From NCBI GenBank assembly GCA_012295275.1, contig CM022666.1, positions 6,500,839 to 6,564,838 of the forward strand: a DNA stretch of 64,000 nucleotides, read 5' to 3'. Position 1 is the first letter of the stretch; each line of letters begins with the position of its first letter. Shown here piece after piece: positions 1 to 11,339 of the stretch. The stretch is from Chrysomallon squamiferum. Lineage: Eukaryota; Mollusca; Gastropoda; Neomphalida; Peltospiridae. The notes beneath the pieces were generated by a model. The model saw only the letters and a list, made by a program, of their open reading frames with translations, was not told the origin of the DNA and ran no database searches. Made by a program: the position numbers and the translations under genes.

Positions 1-122
1 TTATTATTATTGGTCAGCTTAAAAGTTTAATGAAAAATTAATCGTGAAAAGTTATAATATAGTTTGATGAATTGTAAATTTTTAAATTATTATCTCTAGT
101 TAATCATACATTTTATTTATAG

Positions 123-1424
123 TCGTTGATGGTGAAGATATGAGTAAATATGATGATGTTTATTGTAATGAAATTCAAGAGAAGGAAGATAATGAAACTT
201 TAGAGAAACTTGAATGGGAATTGGCTTCTGAGTCAGGTCGTTTGACAGGTGAGAGAACACACATACCATTCAGAACTGTTTCTTTTAATTATTGTTGTGT
301 GAGTGTTGTTGTATGAACAGGCTTCTGAGACATATGTTGCTTACTTACATCATTTACTCAGTAATCTTCCAAATTGTTTTAATTGTTTCTGTTGTAAGTG
401 TTAGTATTGTGGTGAATATTGTTACTGTTGCTGCTGTTGCTGTTGTTTTTGTTTTTATATTATTGCTATTGTCAGTTGTCAATATGACAACTTGTGTTAT
501 ATACTCAGTTATCTTGTATTAGTATTGTGGTGAATGTTATTGTTGTTGCTATTGCTGCTGCTTTTTTTGTTTGTTATATTATTACTGTTGTTACTTGACA
601 AATGAGAACTTATGTTATATACTCAGTAATCTTGTTGTTGTGTTAGTGTTATGACTTTTGTTGTTGCTGTTCTGTTCATGTTGCTGTTGTTTTTGTTGTT
701 GTAGGATCTAGTTTCCAAGACTGGATGCTTGACAAATGAGAATTTATGTTATATACTCTGTAACCTTCCATATTATTTGTTTTAATTATTGTTGTTGTTG
801 TGTTAGTATTGTGGCATATATTGTTTATATGGATGTTGTTGTTGTTCTTCTTCTTCTTTTGTTGCTGTTATAGTAGTTTGTTGTTTTATGCTTGCTTTGG
901 TAAATAGTAAAGTACAATGTTAATATGAAAAGCCAGCCAATAAGCCATTATTTTTCTTTGCTCATGTGCTTATGTCACAAATAGAAATATTGACATCAAT
1001 TTGTATTACCTACATAGAATATTGCATATGGTTTGCATTTCTGCTATTTTTATTTTATATTTGTTTATTTATTCTTTCATTCATTCATTCATCCATTTAT
1101 TTTATTTTATTTTATTATTATTATTTGTTTTTATTGTTAATTTTCATATCTAAATTATTGTTAAATTGCTGTGTTGTTGTTGTTTGTTTATTTGTTATTT
1201 TTTATTATTATTATTTAAATGTTTTAGCTGAAGGCCAGATCTCAAGAATAAGTCTGAATGATGATGTTTTCTCTGGGTCTGGTAGTTCACAAGGAAGTAC
1301 ACCCACTGGACAATTCAAAACAGATCAGAGTTTTGACCTGAACTCCAAATTAAGGTATAAACCTAATCAAAAACCTGAATTATTAAAAATTGTTCTTAAA
1401 TTATTCAAAATTTGGATTAGATGA

Positions 1425-1475
<51 letters not shown>

Positions 1476-1832
1476 GAATATAATTTTTGAATACCTAAAA
1501 TAAAAGACAAAAGTCTCTATCCATACACCCTCACAAACTTCTTATTGTATTGTCATACTTAATTATTGGCAAAGGTTGATCATCTAAATAAAGCTATAAT
1601 TTTTATTCATGCTATTCTTGCTTACCAAAGACACACTTTAAAGCAATGGTTTCAGATCTTACGATAGCTTACAAAAATATTAATTATTGCACGAATCTAT
1701 TACATTATAATTTGTCGTCATATATATATATATTTTTTTATTTTTTATTTCAGAATGGATGAGTTAAGTGATGACACAGATGAAAATGACAACAAAGTCG
1801 TTGACACTGAAGATGTGAAAGCTCTCCACTAA
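123..1832 (+). CDS. ZBBX: ZBBX-like gene, last three coding exons (left-contig copy, partial)
   Basis: Three exons, 123-248, 1228-1354 and 1754-1832 (stop TAA at 1830-1832), have AG/GT borders and splice phases identical to the last three exons of the fuller gene at 38911-41040. They encode the acidic C-terminus, including [11 protein letters not shown], and end in VKALH. By hand count the 332 coding bases differ from the right-contig copy at 8 sites, including D to E in the second exon and L to G just downstream, so this copy is open and not obviously decayed. The rest of the gene would lie left of the window. The large introns contain TTG/TTA-rich simple sequence and a long poly-T run. It may be the second haplotype of the ZBBX gene after the gap, or a true duplicate. 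Confidence 0.82.
249..1227 (+). other. Intron of the left ZBBX copy, TTG/TTA-rich
   Basis: The intron is low-complexity (TTGTTG, TTATTA, ATTC runs) and aligns along its length with 39037-40072. The long reading frames inside it are translations of simple sequence and are not genes. Confidence 0.75.
1429..1472. repeat. Poly-T run in ZBBX intron
   Basis: An uninterrupted T homopolymer of about 40 bases lies in the last intron of the left ZBBX copy. The matching place in the right copy (about 40277) has only a short T run. Confidence 0.9.
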
Positions 1833-2589
1833 CATTTTCATTAAAACGTCATTTTTAATATTTTTTTTCTAAATAATTTTCATATATTTATTTGACTTTT
1901 CTTTTAAAAATTAAGCAGAATTAATTTATATTTTAACTATTTTATTTATTATTATTATTATTGTTGTTATTATGATTATTATTATTATTATTATTATTAT
2001 TATTTTAAATTTTTTATATAAAATATGGGGATATTTTATAAACTGTTTGAAAAGTTCATATTAAATTAAAAAAAATATAAAAAACCCAGAATAACCAACA
2101 TCTATAATAATATATGAATTAACAAGTATTATTAATTAAGTTATTTTTAATATAAATAACAGTATTTTTTAAAATTTATTATTATTTTTTTTTTTATTAC
2201 ACTTTGGAATAATAATACTTAAGGGTATTTAATAATAAAATAAAACCTTGATAAACAACAGATTTACAAAAAGAAAAAAATAAGATTTATAGATAACATA
2301 ATGATTTTTTTTTTTTTCACATGATATCTCAATATTTTAATTAACTTAACAATCCTGAACAATGGAGACAGATTTTGAAAAAAAAAAAAAAAAAGATTTA
2401 TTTTTTTTTTTTTTTTGTTGTTGAATGCCTTGTCACTGTACTGTCAGTAACATTTAAATTGTTATAATGTGATCATTTGTGCTATACATGTCAAGTGGCT
2501 TAGTTTTCATGTGTGCTTCCTTCAATTTTTTTTCTTTTTTCTTATATAATGGTATGTTAGTCTCTTTGCTTTTATTGCAATTGTTACTT

Positions 2590-2600
2590 GTATGTGTGTG

Positions 2601-2657
<57 letters not shown>

Positions 2658-2701
2658 GTATATGTATGTATATGTGTGTATATATATACACACACACACA
2701 A
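2590..2701. repeat. Composite TA/TATG/CA microsatellite
   Basis: (TG)n, then about 20 TA units, then TATG units and (AC)n. The paralogous site at 41777-41823 has far fewer TA units, so it is length-polymorphic between the two blocks. Confidence 0.9.
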
Positions 2702-3454
2702 GTATAAATATGTTTAAAGAAACATACACAATTAAATATATTTACAGCAAATTACCAGACTGATAGAATGGTAAAATATTAATAAGAAGAAAATTTAAAA
2801 AAAGAAATAAGAGCTAGGATGAGAAGGCCAAACTTGTCTTACGAATGAATGAATATCTGGCAAATAATTTTTTTTTACTTTTCTCATTTGAAAAGAGTAA
2901 AACAAAAAAAAAAAAATAATAATAATAGTAATAGAAATAATAATAGTAATAATAATACTATTATTAAAAAATAAACCGATTTTATCACCATGTACTGTGT
3001 CTTATAATTGTTGTAGAAATTGATGTTGTAAACTTCTGTGATTTATTTTGTAAATTCTAAGTTGTTATTTGTGTGATGTTTTATGTTAGTTTGTAGAAAA
3101 ATGATCTAAACACTGTGATTTCATCATATCAGTCTTTACTTAGTATCTCAAGAAAATCTTGAATTGTGGCTCATAGGTAACTCATTATTTAGAACATTTG
3201 TTAAAATGAACAAATTTTAAGCTAAATTTTGATATTTTTTTTTTTCTGTACTGTTAGTGTATATATTGCATATCTGTGATCAGTGGTTGTCACTTTATAA
3301 GTTGTATTTATTACAAGTAAAATTATATATGTCATTGGTCTACTTTGTTTGTTTTTATTTTTTTTAAATCTCTGTTTTAAAGTATTTGTAGTACAAACAG
3401 TACTGAAATTCAACATCTCCATCTGTTATATTACCATGTACATATCACATACTT

Positions 3455-3565
3455 ATATAAACAGGGCCATCATTACCACATAGGCAAACTAGACAGCCAC
3501 CTAGGGTACTGATTTCAGGGAGCTGATTTTAAAATATTGGAGGCACAATTCTGCTGTGAATGAAT
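3455..3565 (+). mobile_element. hAT-type terminal-sequence relic
   Basis: A conserved block (ATAGGCAAACTAGACAGCC followed by TAGGGTACTGATTTCAGGGAG) recurs at 17640-17765, 42530-42625 and 59540-59660. In two of these places it precedes a DUF4371/hAT-like coding relic by about 350 bp. I infer that it is the end region of that element family. No intact element is present here. Confidence 0.45.
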
Positions 3566-3611
3566 ATTTTATCTTTTGAAATCACCTTATGGTTTTTAAT
3601 ATTCTTTTTAG

Positions 3612-3775
3612 AAACTGAATGAAAATTATGGCAAGATACAGGAAAAGTGGTAAGTTGACTCAAACATGCACACACACACACACACGTGTATATGTGGGTG
3701 TGTGTGTATTTCAGAACAAGAACTTCAGCAGATCACAGGTAGCTGAATTTAGATAATAAAAACTCAGTATGGCTA
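3612..3775 (+). pseudogene. Plus-strand relic of TNF-ligand exons B and C
   Basis: TTTTTAG followed by a 38-nt exon-B homologue (AAACTGAATGAAAATTATGG onward) and a GTAAGT donor lies at 3612-3649. A TTTCAG acceptor then leads into an exon-C homologue (AACAAGAACTTCAGCAGATC) at about 3719. Exon B is one base longer than the functional 37 nt, and exon C soon hits a stop, so the copy is dead. It lies on the opposite strand to the functional family and converges on the TNF-domain fragment at 3889. Confidence 0.65.
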
Positions 3776-3888
3776 TGTCAGGGCATAAAATGTTAGTTTG
3801 ATATATACAAGTCCATGACTACTGTCTTTCTGTCAGAGTACCAAAGATTATATATTACCAATTATATTTCAGGCCTCTCGTAACAGTT

Positions 3889-3980
3889 TTACAGCATATA
3901 CAGGCCAAAGTAGGTTGTCTCAGGATATCTCAAAATTCTGTTCACAACTGATGTTCTACCACCACAGTGTCATTGGCTTT
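3889..3980 (-). pseudogene. TNF-domain exon D fragment (C-terminal ~30 codons)
   Basis: Matches the last part of exon D in the intact genes from the stop codon (3889-3891) back through FGLYM and the RTSV region. Homology ends abruptly at about 3980 in simple A-rich sequence. A deletion near 3957 also breaks the frame. The right contig has an equivalent fragment at 42967-43061. Confidence 0.75.
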
Positions 3981-4413
3981 CACAAACAAACAATCACAAA
4001 ACAGAAGAAAAAAAATAAACAAAAAAATAAATAAATAATAATAATAATAATAATGCTATAAAGACTATAAACGTGGAAAATTAATATTTATTACTTCTTG
4101 GAAAACTTCCAGGTGAAAAAAAAAAGCAAGCCAACAACATAGTGTTAATATGTTGTTATTCAAAATATTTTCAACTATCCAAAGAATCTTATTAGATCAT
4201 CTAAAAAATTTTTAAATAATAAATATATGTAAGTATATGTGTCTGTATATCTGGGTGTGTGTGTGTAAAAAATGAGATAATGAACATTAACTAAATTAAT
4301 TGACGAAAATATCTCTATTTATATGGACCAAAATAAAAAAATAAATTAATAAATAGCAAAAACAACAACAGTAATAATAATAAAAAATATAAAAATAAAG
4401 TAATAAACAACAA

Positions 4414-4448
<35 letters not shown>

Positions 4449-4919
4449 TTAACAACAACAACAGTAGTATTGTAACAATTTTAAGTGTTAGGCCTCTATC
4501 TAGGTCTCTCATATTCAACAATAAGAGAACAGACTTGAGATAATAATACACAATTTTATTTAATTTAACAATTTTTTCTATTTACAAAATACAATGTATG
4601 TGTTAAAATCAGAAACAAACAAACAAACCCAAACATTAATTTTATAAAATCTAAAGGAATAGCCACACTCGTAAATCTTTTGGAAGTATAAGAAAAAATG
4701 GCTTAGATCATTTTCAGAAAACATAAAAAGACCAAAGTAGGTTGTCTGATTAAAAAACAAGTATCTAAAATTTATAACATTTTAGACTGAACCTTTTTTT
4801 ATAATAATTTTATATATATATATATACCACTATTAAACACTATAGAAATTTCACTGTCACATGATTACCGCAATATTAAAAATGGAACCCAAAATTAGCT
4901 AAAGAGAATTGAGACGACC

Positions 4920-4950
<31 letters not shown>

Positions 4951-5229
4951 CCTTTTAAAATCTATTTAAATTTTTTTTATCAAAAACAAAATTATAACAA
5001 ACTATTTAGTGAAACTCCTGGTTTCAAGCTATGATGGAAATTTAAAGAATTTAAAGAACCAGGAATACGCTAAGATCAGCTGGATTTAGGGGCGTGGACA
5101 CTATAAGTTAGTCAGTTAAGATATTTTGAAATTTTCTTATTGGTGGCAAGTAACAGAAAATTGTCTGTTACATGTTCTTATTCATGCCTCCCGTAACATT
5201 TCCTTATTCAAGATGTTCGTGTCTCAGTT
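3981..5229. other. Intergenic AT-rich spacer with (AAT)n
   Basis: Contains A-rich runs, (AAT)n near 4038-4054 and 4418-4447, and (TA)n near 4810 and 4935. Reading frames here are simple-sequence translations. It aligns with 43062-44279 of the right contig. No gene is seen. Confidence 0.65.
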
Positions 5230-6165
5230 TTACAGCATATACAGACCAAAGTAGGTTGTCTCAGGATCTCTCAAAATTCTGTTCACAACTGATGTTCTCA
5301 CCACCACAGTGTCATTGGCTTTCAGGTAGTAAACAGCTCCAATGTAGGAAGCAACAAAACCTTCCTGATATCTTCGTACTTTGCAAGTTGTTTGAGGATT
5401 TCTGTAGAGGACATCATAATTTGGATATTTTTCAATTGAGTGACACAGCCTAGCGTATTCTAGCTCTCTGACTTGGTTGGCATGGAATAAAACGTTGCTG
5501 TATATGAAGTAGGGAGCCGTTTCTTTGACTTGAATCCCGTCAGCGACAACAGCCACACCTCCTTTCACAAACGATCTTTTACCAGACGACGTCCATTTGA
5601 TGAGAGGCTTCGGTGTGTCTGAAAAGTTCATAAGAATAATTTATTTTTAAATAATATTTTATTTTATATTATCAACAGTTGTAGTTAGTATTAGTAAGAT
5701 ATTTCTATTACTACTACATGATCCTTATATTAACTACTACCATCACTGGTGTTTTTACTCCTAACAGTTTCTATCACAATTTCTACAATTATTTCCTAAC
5801 TACTACTAATATCTAAGTTATTACTACTACTACTATCAACAGACCAACATTTCTTAGTAACTACTGCTATTACTTCAATTTTACTACTACTACACTTAAC
5901 TGAGTACAACTATTCTACTACTACTACTACTAGTACTACTACCATTCTACTGCTACTACTACTACTACTACAACTATACTACTATTACTCTACCACTACT
6001 ACTACTCTACTACTACTATTACTAGTTCTCTACTACTACTACTATTTTTTTTCTTACTTTTGTCATATGTTGCATTCACTTCCATTTGTAGATGAGCCGA
6101 TGTCTTCATATTGTTTTTATTATTCAGACGAGCAGCAATCTCTCTGATCTTCTGAAGTTCTTGTT
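5230..6165 (-). CDS. TNF-superfamily ligand, truncated copy (exons C and D only)
   Basis: Exon C is 6058-6165 (108 nt: EQELQKIREIAARL and the SAHL strand-A motif). Exon D is 5230-5618 (389 nt: the rest of the TNF homology domain, ending YFGLYML). Both are open and joined by normal AG/GT sites with a (TAC)n-rich intron between. Exons A (membrane anchor) and B are missing: homology to the family stops at about 6240, where the sequence switches to the interior of an hAT/DUF4371 relic. Without an anchor or start codon it should not make a normal ligand unless it uses an unseen upstream exon. It corresponds to the intact gene at 44280-46131, so the truncation looks like a deletion specific to this block. 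Confidence 0.72.
5640..6057. repeat. (TAC)n-rich intron C-D of TNF-like copy
   Basis: Degenerate trinucleotide sequence (TACTACTAC on +, GTAGTA on the sense strand). The same repeat fills intron C-D of every paralogue: 8054-8442, 20043-20492, 44669-45115, 51552-51891 and 61939-62388. Confidence 0.8.
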
Positions 6166-6240
6166 CTGAAATATATATATGTTCTCAAACAACATATATA
6201 CTGATACATATATAAACATAGACTCTTATACACACTGTTT

Positions 6241-6415
6241 TTAAACTCTGCTAAATACTTTATTCCATAATTCTGGATTGATGTAAGTGATACTGAAAAA
6301 ATTACAATGACTGTTCATTTTGTTGACGTAATCAGAACATCAGACAATGGGATAACTGAGCATGAAGTCATCACTAATGTCTATCTTTATGTTTATTTAT
6401 TCTTGTCTTAATTTT
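6241..6415 (+). mobile_element. hAT/DUF4371-like transposon relic (3' part)
   Basis: Aligns with 18229-18405 and 60125-60290, where the longer relic encodes a degraded DUF4371-type segment (VHFVDVI in frame after a stop). It begins abruptly at the breakpoint that truncates the TNF-like copy to its left. Confidence 0.6.
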
Positions 6416-7385
6416 GCAAATAAAATAGTGTCAAATAGAGGATTTTTGGGGGGTTGTCCGGACATTTCAGCAGAGAGGGATAATATATTTTTTTATGTCT
6501 GGTCTGTGATGAAATTTTGAAATCTTTAATTTTTTTATTTATTGTTTCTATATTTTGAAACTGATATATTTGGATACCCACACCCACGCATATATCACGT
6601 CTCAGTTTAAATTACTGTGCAGTCGTCACGAAGCGTGTCCAGAAAAAGAATCGACAGTAACAATGGTATCTCATTGTCAACTTTTAACAATCCCCAGTGC
6701 ATTCGTTATCTTAAAAAGGTCTACCCAAGCAGTGTTTATGAACAGTTGTTTGCTAAGCGACTCGGCTGATACAAAATATTCTCAACATAAACTGATGTCA
6801 GGCTGGGACGTATGGTTGCCACGACATCTTATTTCACAGCCTGCTTGAATGATGCGACTGCTATTGTATCGAGTCCACATAAACAACTGACACAGATTTG
6901 AAAATAAATGAATAAAAATAAAAAGTTTTTCTATCAGGGAATAACCCAATTTTCATGACCAAGCGCTTCCGTGTTGCTTGTGTAGATATACTACAGTGTA
7001 TAGCTGGAGTGTATTAGGACATCTGAAATTAGACAATGTAGAGGCTCTGGATACAGATTTTGATAATTTATTTAGGGTTAGACCATTGAAAAGTGATTGA
7101 ACAAAAAATAATAAATCTCGCAGAAACCCAGCGATATCCATTAAAGTGTAGTCTGAGCTGTTGTCCACCAGAGAAGACTCAGGCTAAATTATATGAAATT
7201 ATGATTTATTTTTCTTTTAAATTTTTAAATGTTCATTTTAAATAAAAAAATAAAAAAAAAATTTAAATTTTTTATATAGATACAAAGGAAATTATAAAAA
7301 AGTAAAATTCAGTGTGCTCAAAACACATATTTATTCATTTAAAACGTCTTATTTTAGACATGTCTCATTATGGTTTTTAATATTC
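6416..7385. other. Array spacer, family-specific repeat
   Basis: This non-coding spacer is shared with 18420-19370 and 60300-61255. It includes a 71-codon minus-strand reading frame (6953-7168) that is also open at 18941-19156 and 60839-61054. No domain is recognised, and the copies are too alike for conservation to mean function. Confidence 0.5.
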
Positions 7386-7392
7386 TTTTTAG

Positions 7393-7510
7393 AAGCTGAA
7401 TGAAAATTATGCAAGATAAGCAAAAGTGGTAAGCTGACACAAACACACACACATATACATATATTTCAGAACAAAAACGTCTGCAGATCGCAGAGAACTG
7501 ATTTTAGATA
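7393..7510 (+). pseudogene. Plus-strand relic of TNF-ligand exons B and C
   Basis: TTTTTAG, then an exon-B homologue (AAGCTGAATGAAAATTATGC) with an internal TAA and a GTAAGC donor. This is followed at about 7470 by a TTTCAG acceptor and an exon-C homologue that stops within a few codons. It converges on the intact ligand gene that ends at 7665. Confidence 0.62.
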
Positions 7511-7664
7511 ATAAAAACTCCGTTTGGGTGTGTAGCTATGTATTTAAACAGTATCTGGTCATAAAGAGTTAGTTTGATATATACACGTCCATGAGTACTC
7601 TCTTTCTGTTAGAGTAAAACAATTTATATATAACGAATTATAATTCAGGCCTCTCGAAACAATT

Positions 7665-9472
7665 TTACAGCATATACAGACCAAAGTAGGTTCTCTCAGG
7701 ATCTCTCAAAATTCTGTTCACAACTGATGTTCTCACCACTACAGTCTCATTGGCTTTCAGGTAGTAAACAGCTCCAATGTAGGAACGAACAAAACCTTCC
7801 TGGTATCTTCCTACTTTGAATGTTGTTTGAGGATTTCTGTAGAGGACATCATAATTTGGATATTTTTCAATTGAGTGACACAGCCTAGCATATTCCAGTT
7901 CTCTGACTTGGTTGGCATGGAATAAAATGTTGCTGTATATGAAGTAGTAAGCAGCGTGTTTGACTTGAATCCCGTCAGCGACAACAACAGCAGCTCCTTT
8001 TACAAACGATTTTTTACCAGACGACGTCCATTTGATGAGAGGCTTCGGTGTGTCTGAAAAGTTTGTAAGAACAAATGATAATTAAATAATATTTCTATTT
8101 TAAATTTTCAACAGATATAGTTAGTATTACTAATATATTTCAATAACTACTACAAAGTCCTATTATTAACTACTTTACTACCATCACTGATATTCTTACT
8201 ACTAACACTACTAAACTATTGTTATCACAATTTCTATAATTATTTCCTAACCACTACTAATAACTAAGTGATTACTACTACTACTACTATTTTTACCAGA
8301 CTACATTTTAAGTAAGTACTACTATTACTTCTCTTTTACTACTACCACATTTATTATCAAATCACCTGTTTTAACTGAGTACAACAACAACAACTACTAC
8401 TACTACTACTACTACTACTAGTACTACTATTTGTTTTCTTACTTTTGTCATATGTTGCATTCAGTTCCATTTGTAGATGAGCCGATGTCTTCACATTGTT
8501 TTTATTATTCATATTGTAAGCGACCTCTCTGATCAGTTTAAGTTTCTGTTCTGAAATGTATATATATACGTGCAGACACACGCAGACACACATATACATG
8601 TATACACTTATACCTTTATACATATCTAGACTCGTACACACGTACATACAAATACATAATCATAAAAACTTTTGTGGATATTTAAATATGTTTGGTTGTG
8701 GGTTCCTGTTTGTGTGTGTGTGTGTCTTTTTGTGTGTTTGTCGGTGTTTGTGTGTGTTTGTGTGTCTGTGTGTATATGTTTATGATTGTGCTTGTGTGTG
8801 TATCTGTTTCTGCGACTGTTTTTATGTATGTCTGAGTGGGTATATGTGTGTCTGTATTAACTTACCACTTTTCTTAGCTTTTGTATGACTTTCACTCAGT
8901 TTCTAAAAAGAATGTTAATAATTATTTTGAAACTTGTCCATAATAAACAATTTTAAATTTATAAATATATTCCAGCACTATTAATTTCTCCTTTTCATAA
9001 TTCTTATATTATTAAACATATATGAATCTTTTTCCTTTTTTTAAATTTCATTTATAATTAACATAACTTTTTAACCTTTTTATGCAGCATTGACCTATTT
9101 CATAATTTCGTACCTACAAAATTTTTATTTTATTTTATTTTATTATTATTTCTTTTTATTTTCTAATTTATATATTTATGGAATTTTTTTAGAATTTAAA
9201 ACAGAATTTACCTTTTTCATAATTTCACTGATCACTATTTCTCCATCGTTGTAACAACAATACATGGTATTGTTCCTGGTTCTCTTCGTAGATTTGTCAT
9301 CACAACAGTTGTCTTCTGGTTTGCACGAGATTTTCACACACAGTTCCTTGTCAAACAACAAGTTGGTTTCTCTGTTCAGAAATTGTTTTAATGTTACTGA
9401 TACAATGGAACTGATGAGAATGAAGTTTAGTACCATAAGAGAAATGGCAATGACTGGAATAATTGACTTCAT
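7665..9472 (-). CDS. TNF-superfamily ligand, intact four-exon gene (left copy 2)
   Basis: Exons: A 9212-9472, B 8866-8902, C 8443-8550, D 7665-8053. All have AG/GT borders and compatible phases, giving 264 residues. Residues 4-27 are a hydrophobic type II anchor. Six cysteines (two single, then two CC pairs) and NxT sites follow in exon A. Strand-A motif SAHL is in exon C. Exon D carries LIKW, YFIYS, SYIGAVYYL and terminal YFGLYML, the pattern of TNF-family beta-strands A to H. Trimeric receptor-binding ligand at the cell surface is inferred from the family. Oddity: the second TNF-domain cysteine (TTCKV in the sisters, about residue 214) is Phe here (TTFKV), so the presumed intradomain disulfide would be lost, and the next residue block reads VGRY. 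Confidence 0.85.
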
Positions 9473-9503
9473 TTTCCTATTTTTCTTTTTGCACTGTATA
9501 GTG

Positions 9504-9512
9504 TATTTTATA
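9504..9512 (-). promoter_or_regulatory. Candidate TATA box of left TNF copy 2
   Basis: TATAAAATA on the minus strand starts about 40 nt before the ATG at 9472. Because the region between is short, the 5' untranslated region would be only about 10 nt if this TATA is used. An upstream non-coding exon is not excluded. Confidence 0.4.
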
Positions 9513-9539
9513 CTCTTACGTAGAATAGACACTGACTAG

Positions 9540-10684
9540 CGCATAAAAAATGTTATTGCCTGTGTTTCTTGTATCAGCCGAGTGGCTTGGCAAACAGCTG
9601 TTTATAAACTATGCTCGGCTATAATTACTTTTAAAGATAAAGATATGCACTGGTAGTTTTTAAAAGTTGTCCAATGAGCTGTCATTGTTACTGTCGGTTT
9701 TTTCCTAGCAGAAAAGAATTCACCCATGGACGACCGGATGACATTTCAACTTAACCATGACATAAGTGTTTGTGGTTTGCACGAATGTAGGTGTATTCAC
9801 ACATGATTATATAACAGCAATATTTAACATACTGTCTATAAAGTATACAAATTATGCTTTATAAAATAAAATTAAAATCATGTCACTGACTGGTGTACAA
9901 GCGAAAAATGACTTGAACAATGCTCCCATTAATATTACTTGACATTAACAAAAACAAAATATAAAAATAAAAATTTCCAAAAACACAGACAAATACAGAA
10001 CTAGACATTTGTACTTCTTTTGAAGTCAATGTCCAAGTAATTCTCGAGGAAATAAAAATAATGAAAATACTAATCAGATGTTGCCAGTGTCTGAGTCAGA
10101 CTGCGGTTTCACGACATTGACTCTCTTGGTATTAATAATATTAACAAAAATAACTTTTGTATCACCTACTGAACTGAGGTATCGCTGTAGTCTTTATTTA
10201 ATAACAATGGCAACAGCAAACAGTAATTATTATAATAATGATGATGATAAATTTGATAGTAGCAGTAGTAGTAGTATTAATGACGATGATGATAGTGATA
10301 ATAAAATTATTAATAATCAGAATATTTATGATTCTGAAATGCTTCTGAAAAGAAAACCTATTCAGAGAAAAAAAAAATGCTTTAAATAGATTGTTCATTA
10401 TGCACATTTTACAGAAAATTTTAATTGTGTGTGTGCAGGTGTGTGTGTGCACTGATTTATGAGTTTAATTCGTTCCGTTACCGAGCTCATAATTCAGTTT
10501 GCTTGTATATCAAATCAATTTTCCCAACTGAAATTAAATTAAAAAAACAGCCCCCCAAATATCACCCGAATTTTTGTAATGTGGTTTTAAATAAGAAAAA
10601 ATGTATTTATAAAAGACAGATATTGCATAAAAACTAAACAAAAGAGAATGTAAAGAAATAAATTGATTTTGTAAAGTGTATTTT
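9540..10684. other. 5' flank of TNF copy 2
   Basis: Non-coding flank repeated at 21630-22500, 23270-23700 and 49070-49930. A TGAGTCA (AP-1-type) heptamer sits at 10092-10098 inside a short palindrome, followed by (GAT/AGT)n trinucleotide tracts near 10230-10310. No gene is seen. Confidence 0.5.
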
Positions 10685-10919
10685 ATCTTGGAGATCAGAC
10701 AAATTATTTTAACACCTTTGGCTGGAGTTACAGCCTTTATCGACTTCTTCACCTTCAATATGGCACATATCGTAGAAATACTTCGCTTGTACTGCCTAGC
10801 CAAGTCGACTATATGCACACCTCGCTCATGTTTTATATGAATTCGAGCTTTAATTTTATGGACATCACCCGCTTCTTGTTCTCAGCACTGTCCTTTGCAG
10901 TCACTTTCTTAGGATCCAT
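10685..10919 (-). pseudogene. pogo/Tigger-like transposase N-terminal relic 1
   Basis: From the ATG at 10919 the minus strand reads MDPKK, AKDSAENKKR and, after frame breaks, VDLARQYKRS and AKGVKII. This is the N-terminal helix-turn-helix (CENP-B/Psq type) of Tigger-like transposases. The frame is broken near 10850, and no DDE domain follows. Five further copies lie in the array. Confidence 0.7.
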
Positions 10920-11339
10920 GGTTAGAAAAAAGAAATTTGCCAAAATGCTGCACAAAAACACGAGCACGTCAGAAAAGAGATGCTACCACAGCAAGGTAAC
11001 CACGTGATGTAAATCAAGAGCTGTTTTATATTCACAGAGACATCAGATTTTCTGAAATATTATGTTCGAATATGTACAGAGATTTGTTTCCATAATCTAT
11101 AAGATAAATCAGGAATTTAGTTGTGTCATAACAAAACATCCAACATCATCCAACGTCACCAATCAGATTTTCATTGTCAACATCATCATACAAAATTTCA
11201 ATGTCAGCCTCATCGTTCAGAACTTTATTGTCTAAATCATGATCCAGAATTTTATTAACCAAAAATCAATGAAAGTCATCATTGTTCACAAAAGATAGAC
11301 TCTGCTTCAGGTTATATTTACTATTATTTTAGGTGTTAC
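10920..11339. other. Array spacer
   Basis: Repeated at 15258-15570, 26031-26340 and 56887-57200. Contains CAACATC/AATTTCAATGTC short motifs. No gene is seen. Confidence 0.45.

Larger units (their letters stand above)
1833..3600. other. ZBBX 3' flank and intergenic AT-rich DNA
   Basis: This is the ZBBX 3' untranslated/intergenic region. ATTAAA, a possible poly(A) signal variant, lies just after the stop. It holds (TTA)n near 1958-2003, poly-T/A runs, and a composite (TG)(TA)(TATG)(AC) microsatellite at about 2590-2700. No gene is seen. It aligns with 41041-42660 in the right contig. Confidence 0.7.

Noticed and set aside
2454-2763. Frames rich in Ile/Tyr/His/Thr over microsatellites here and at 966-1424, 4315-4551, 13078-13290, 32610-32942, 35499-35681 and 43379-43637
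   Set aside because: Low-complexity translations of TA, CA, TTA and TTTTA repeats, inside introns or spacers; no domains or splice support.
5690-6050. Possible CRISPR-like or regulatory array from regular TAC spacing
   Set aside because: It is a trinucleotide microsatellite in an intron of an animal gene, without direct repeats separated by unique spacers.
9473-9532. A 20-residue upstream extension of exon A (also at 21567-21626 and 63463-63522)
   Set aside because: The first codon is GTG preceded by an in-frame TAG, and in the 46.1 and 52.9 kb copies the same frame contains a stop. The shared ATG of MKS is the only supported start.
9264-9539. Plus-strand frames opposite exon A (also 21364-21633, 45923-46207, 52690-52974, 63254-63529) and opposite exon D
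   Set aside because: Antisense shadows of well-supported minus-strand exons.
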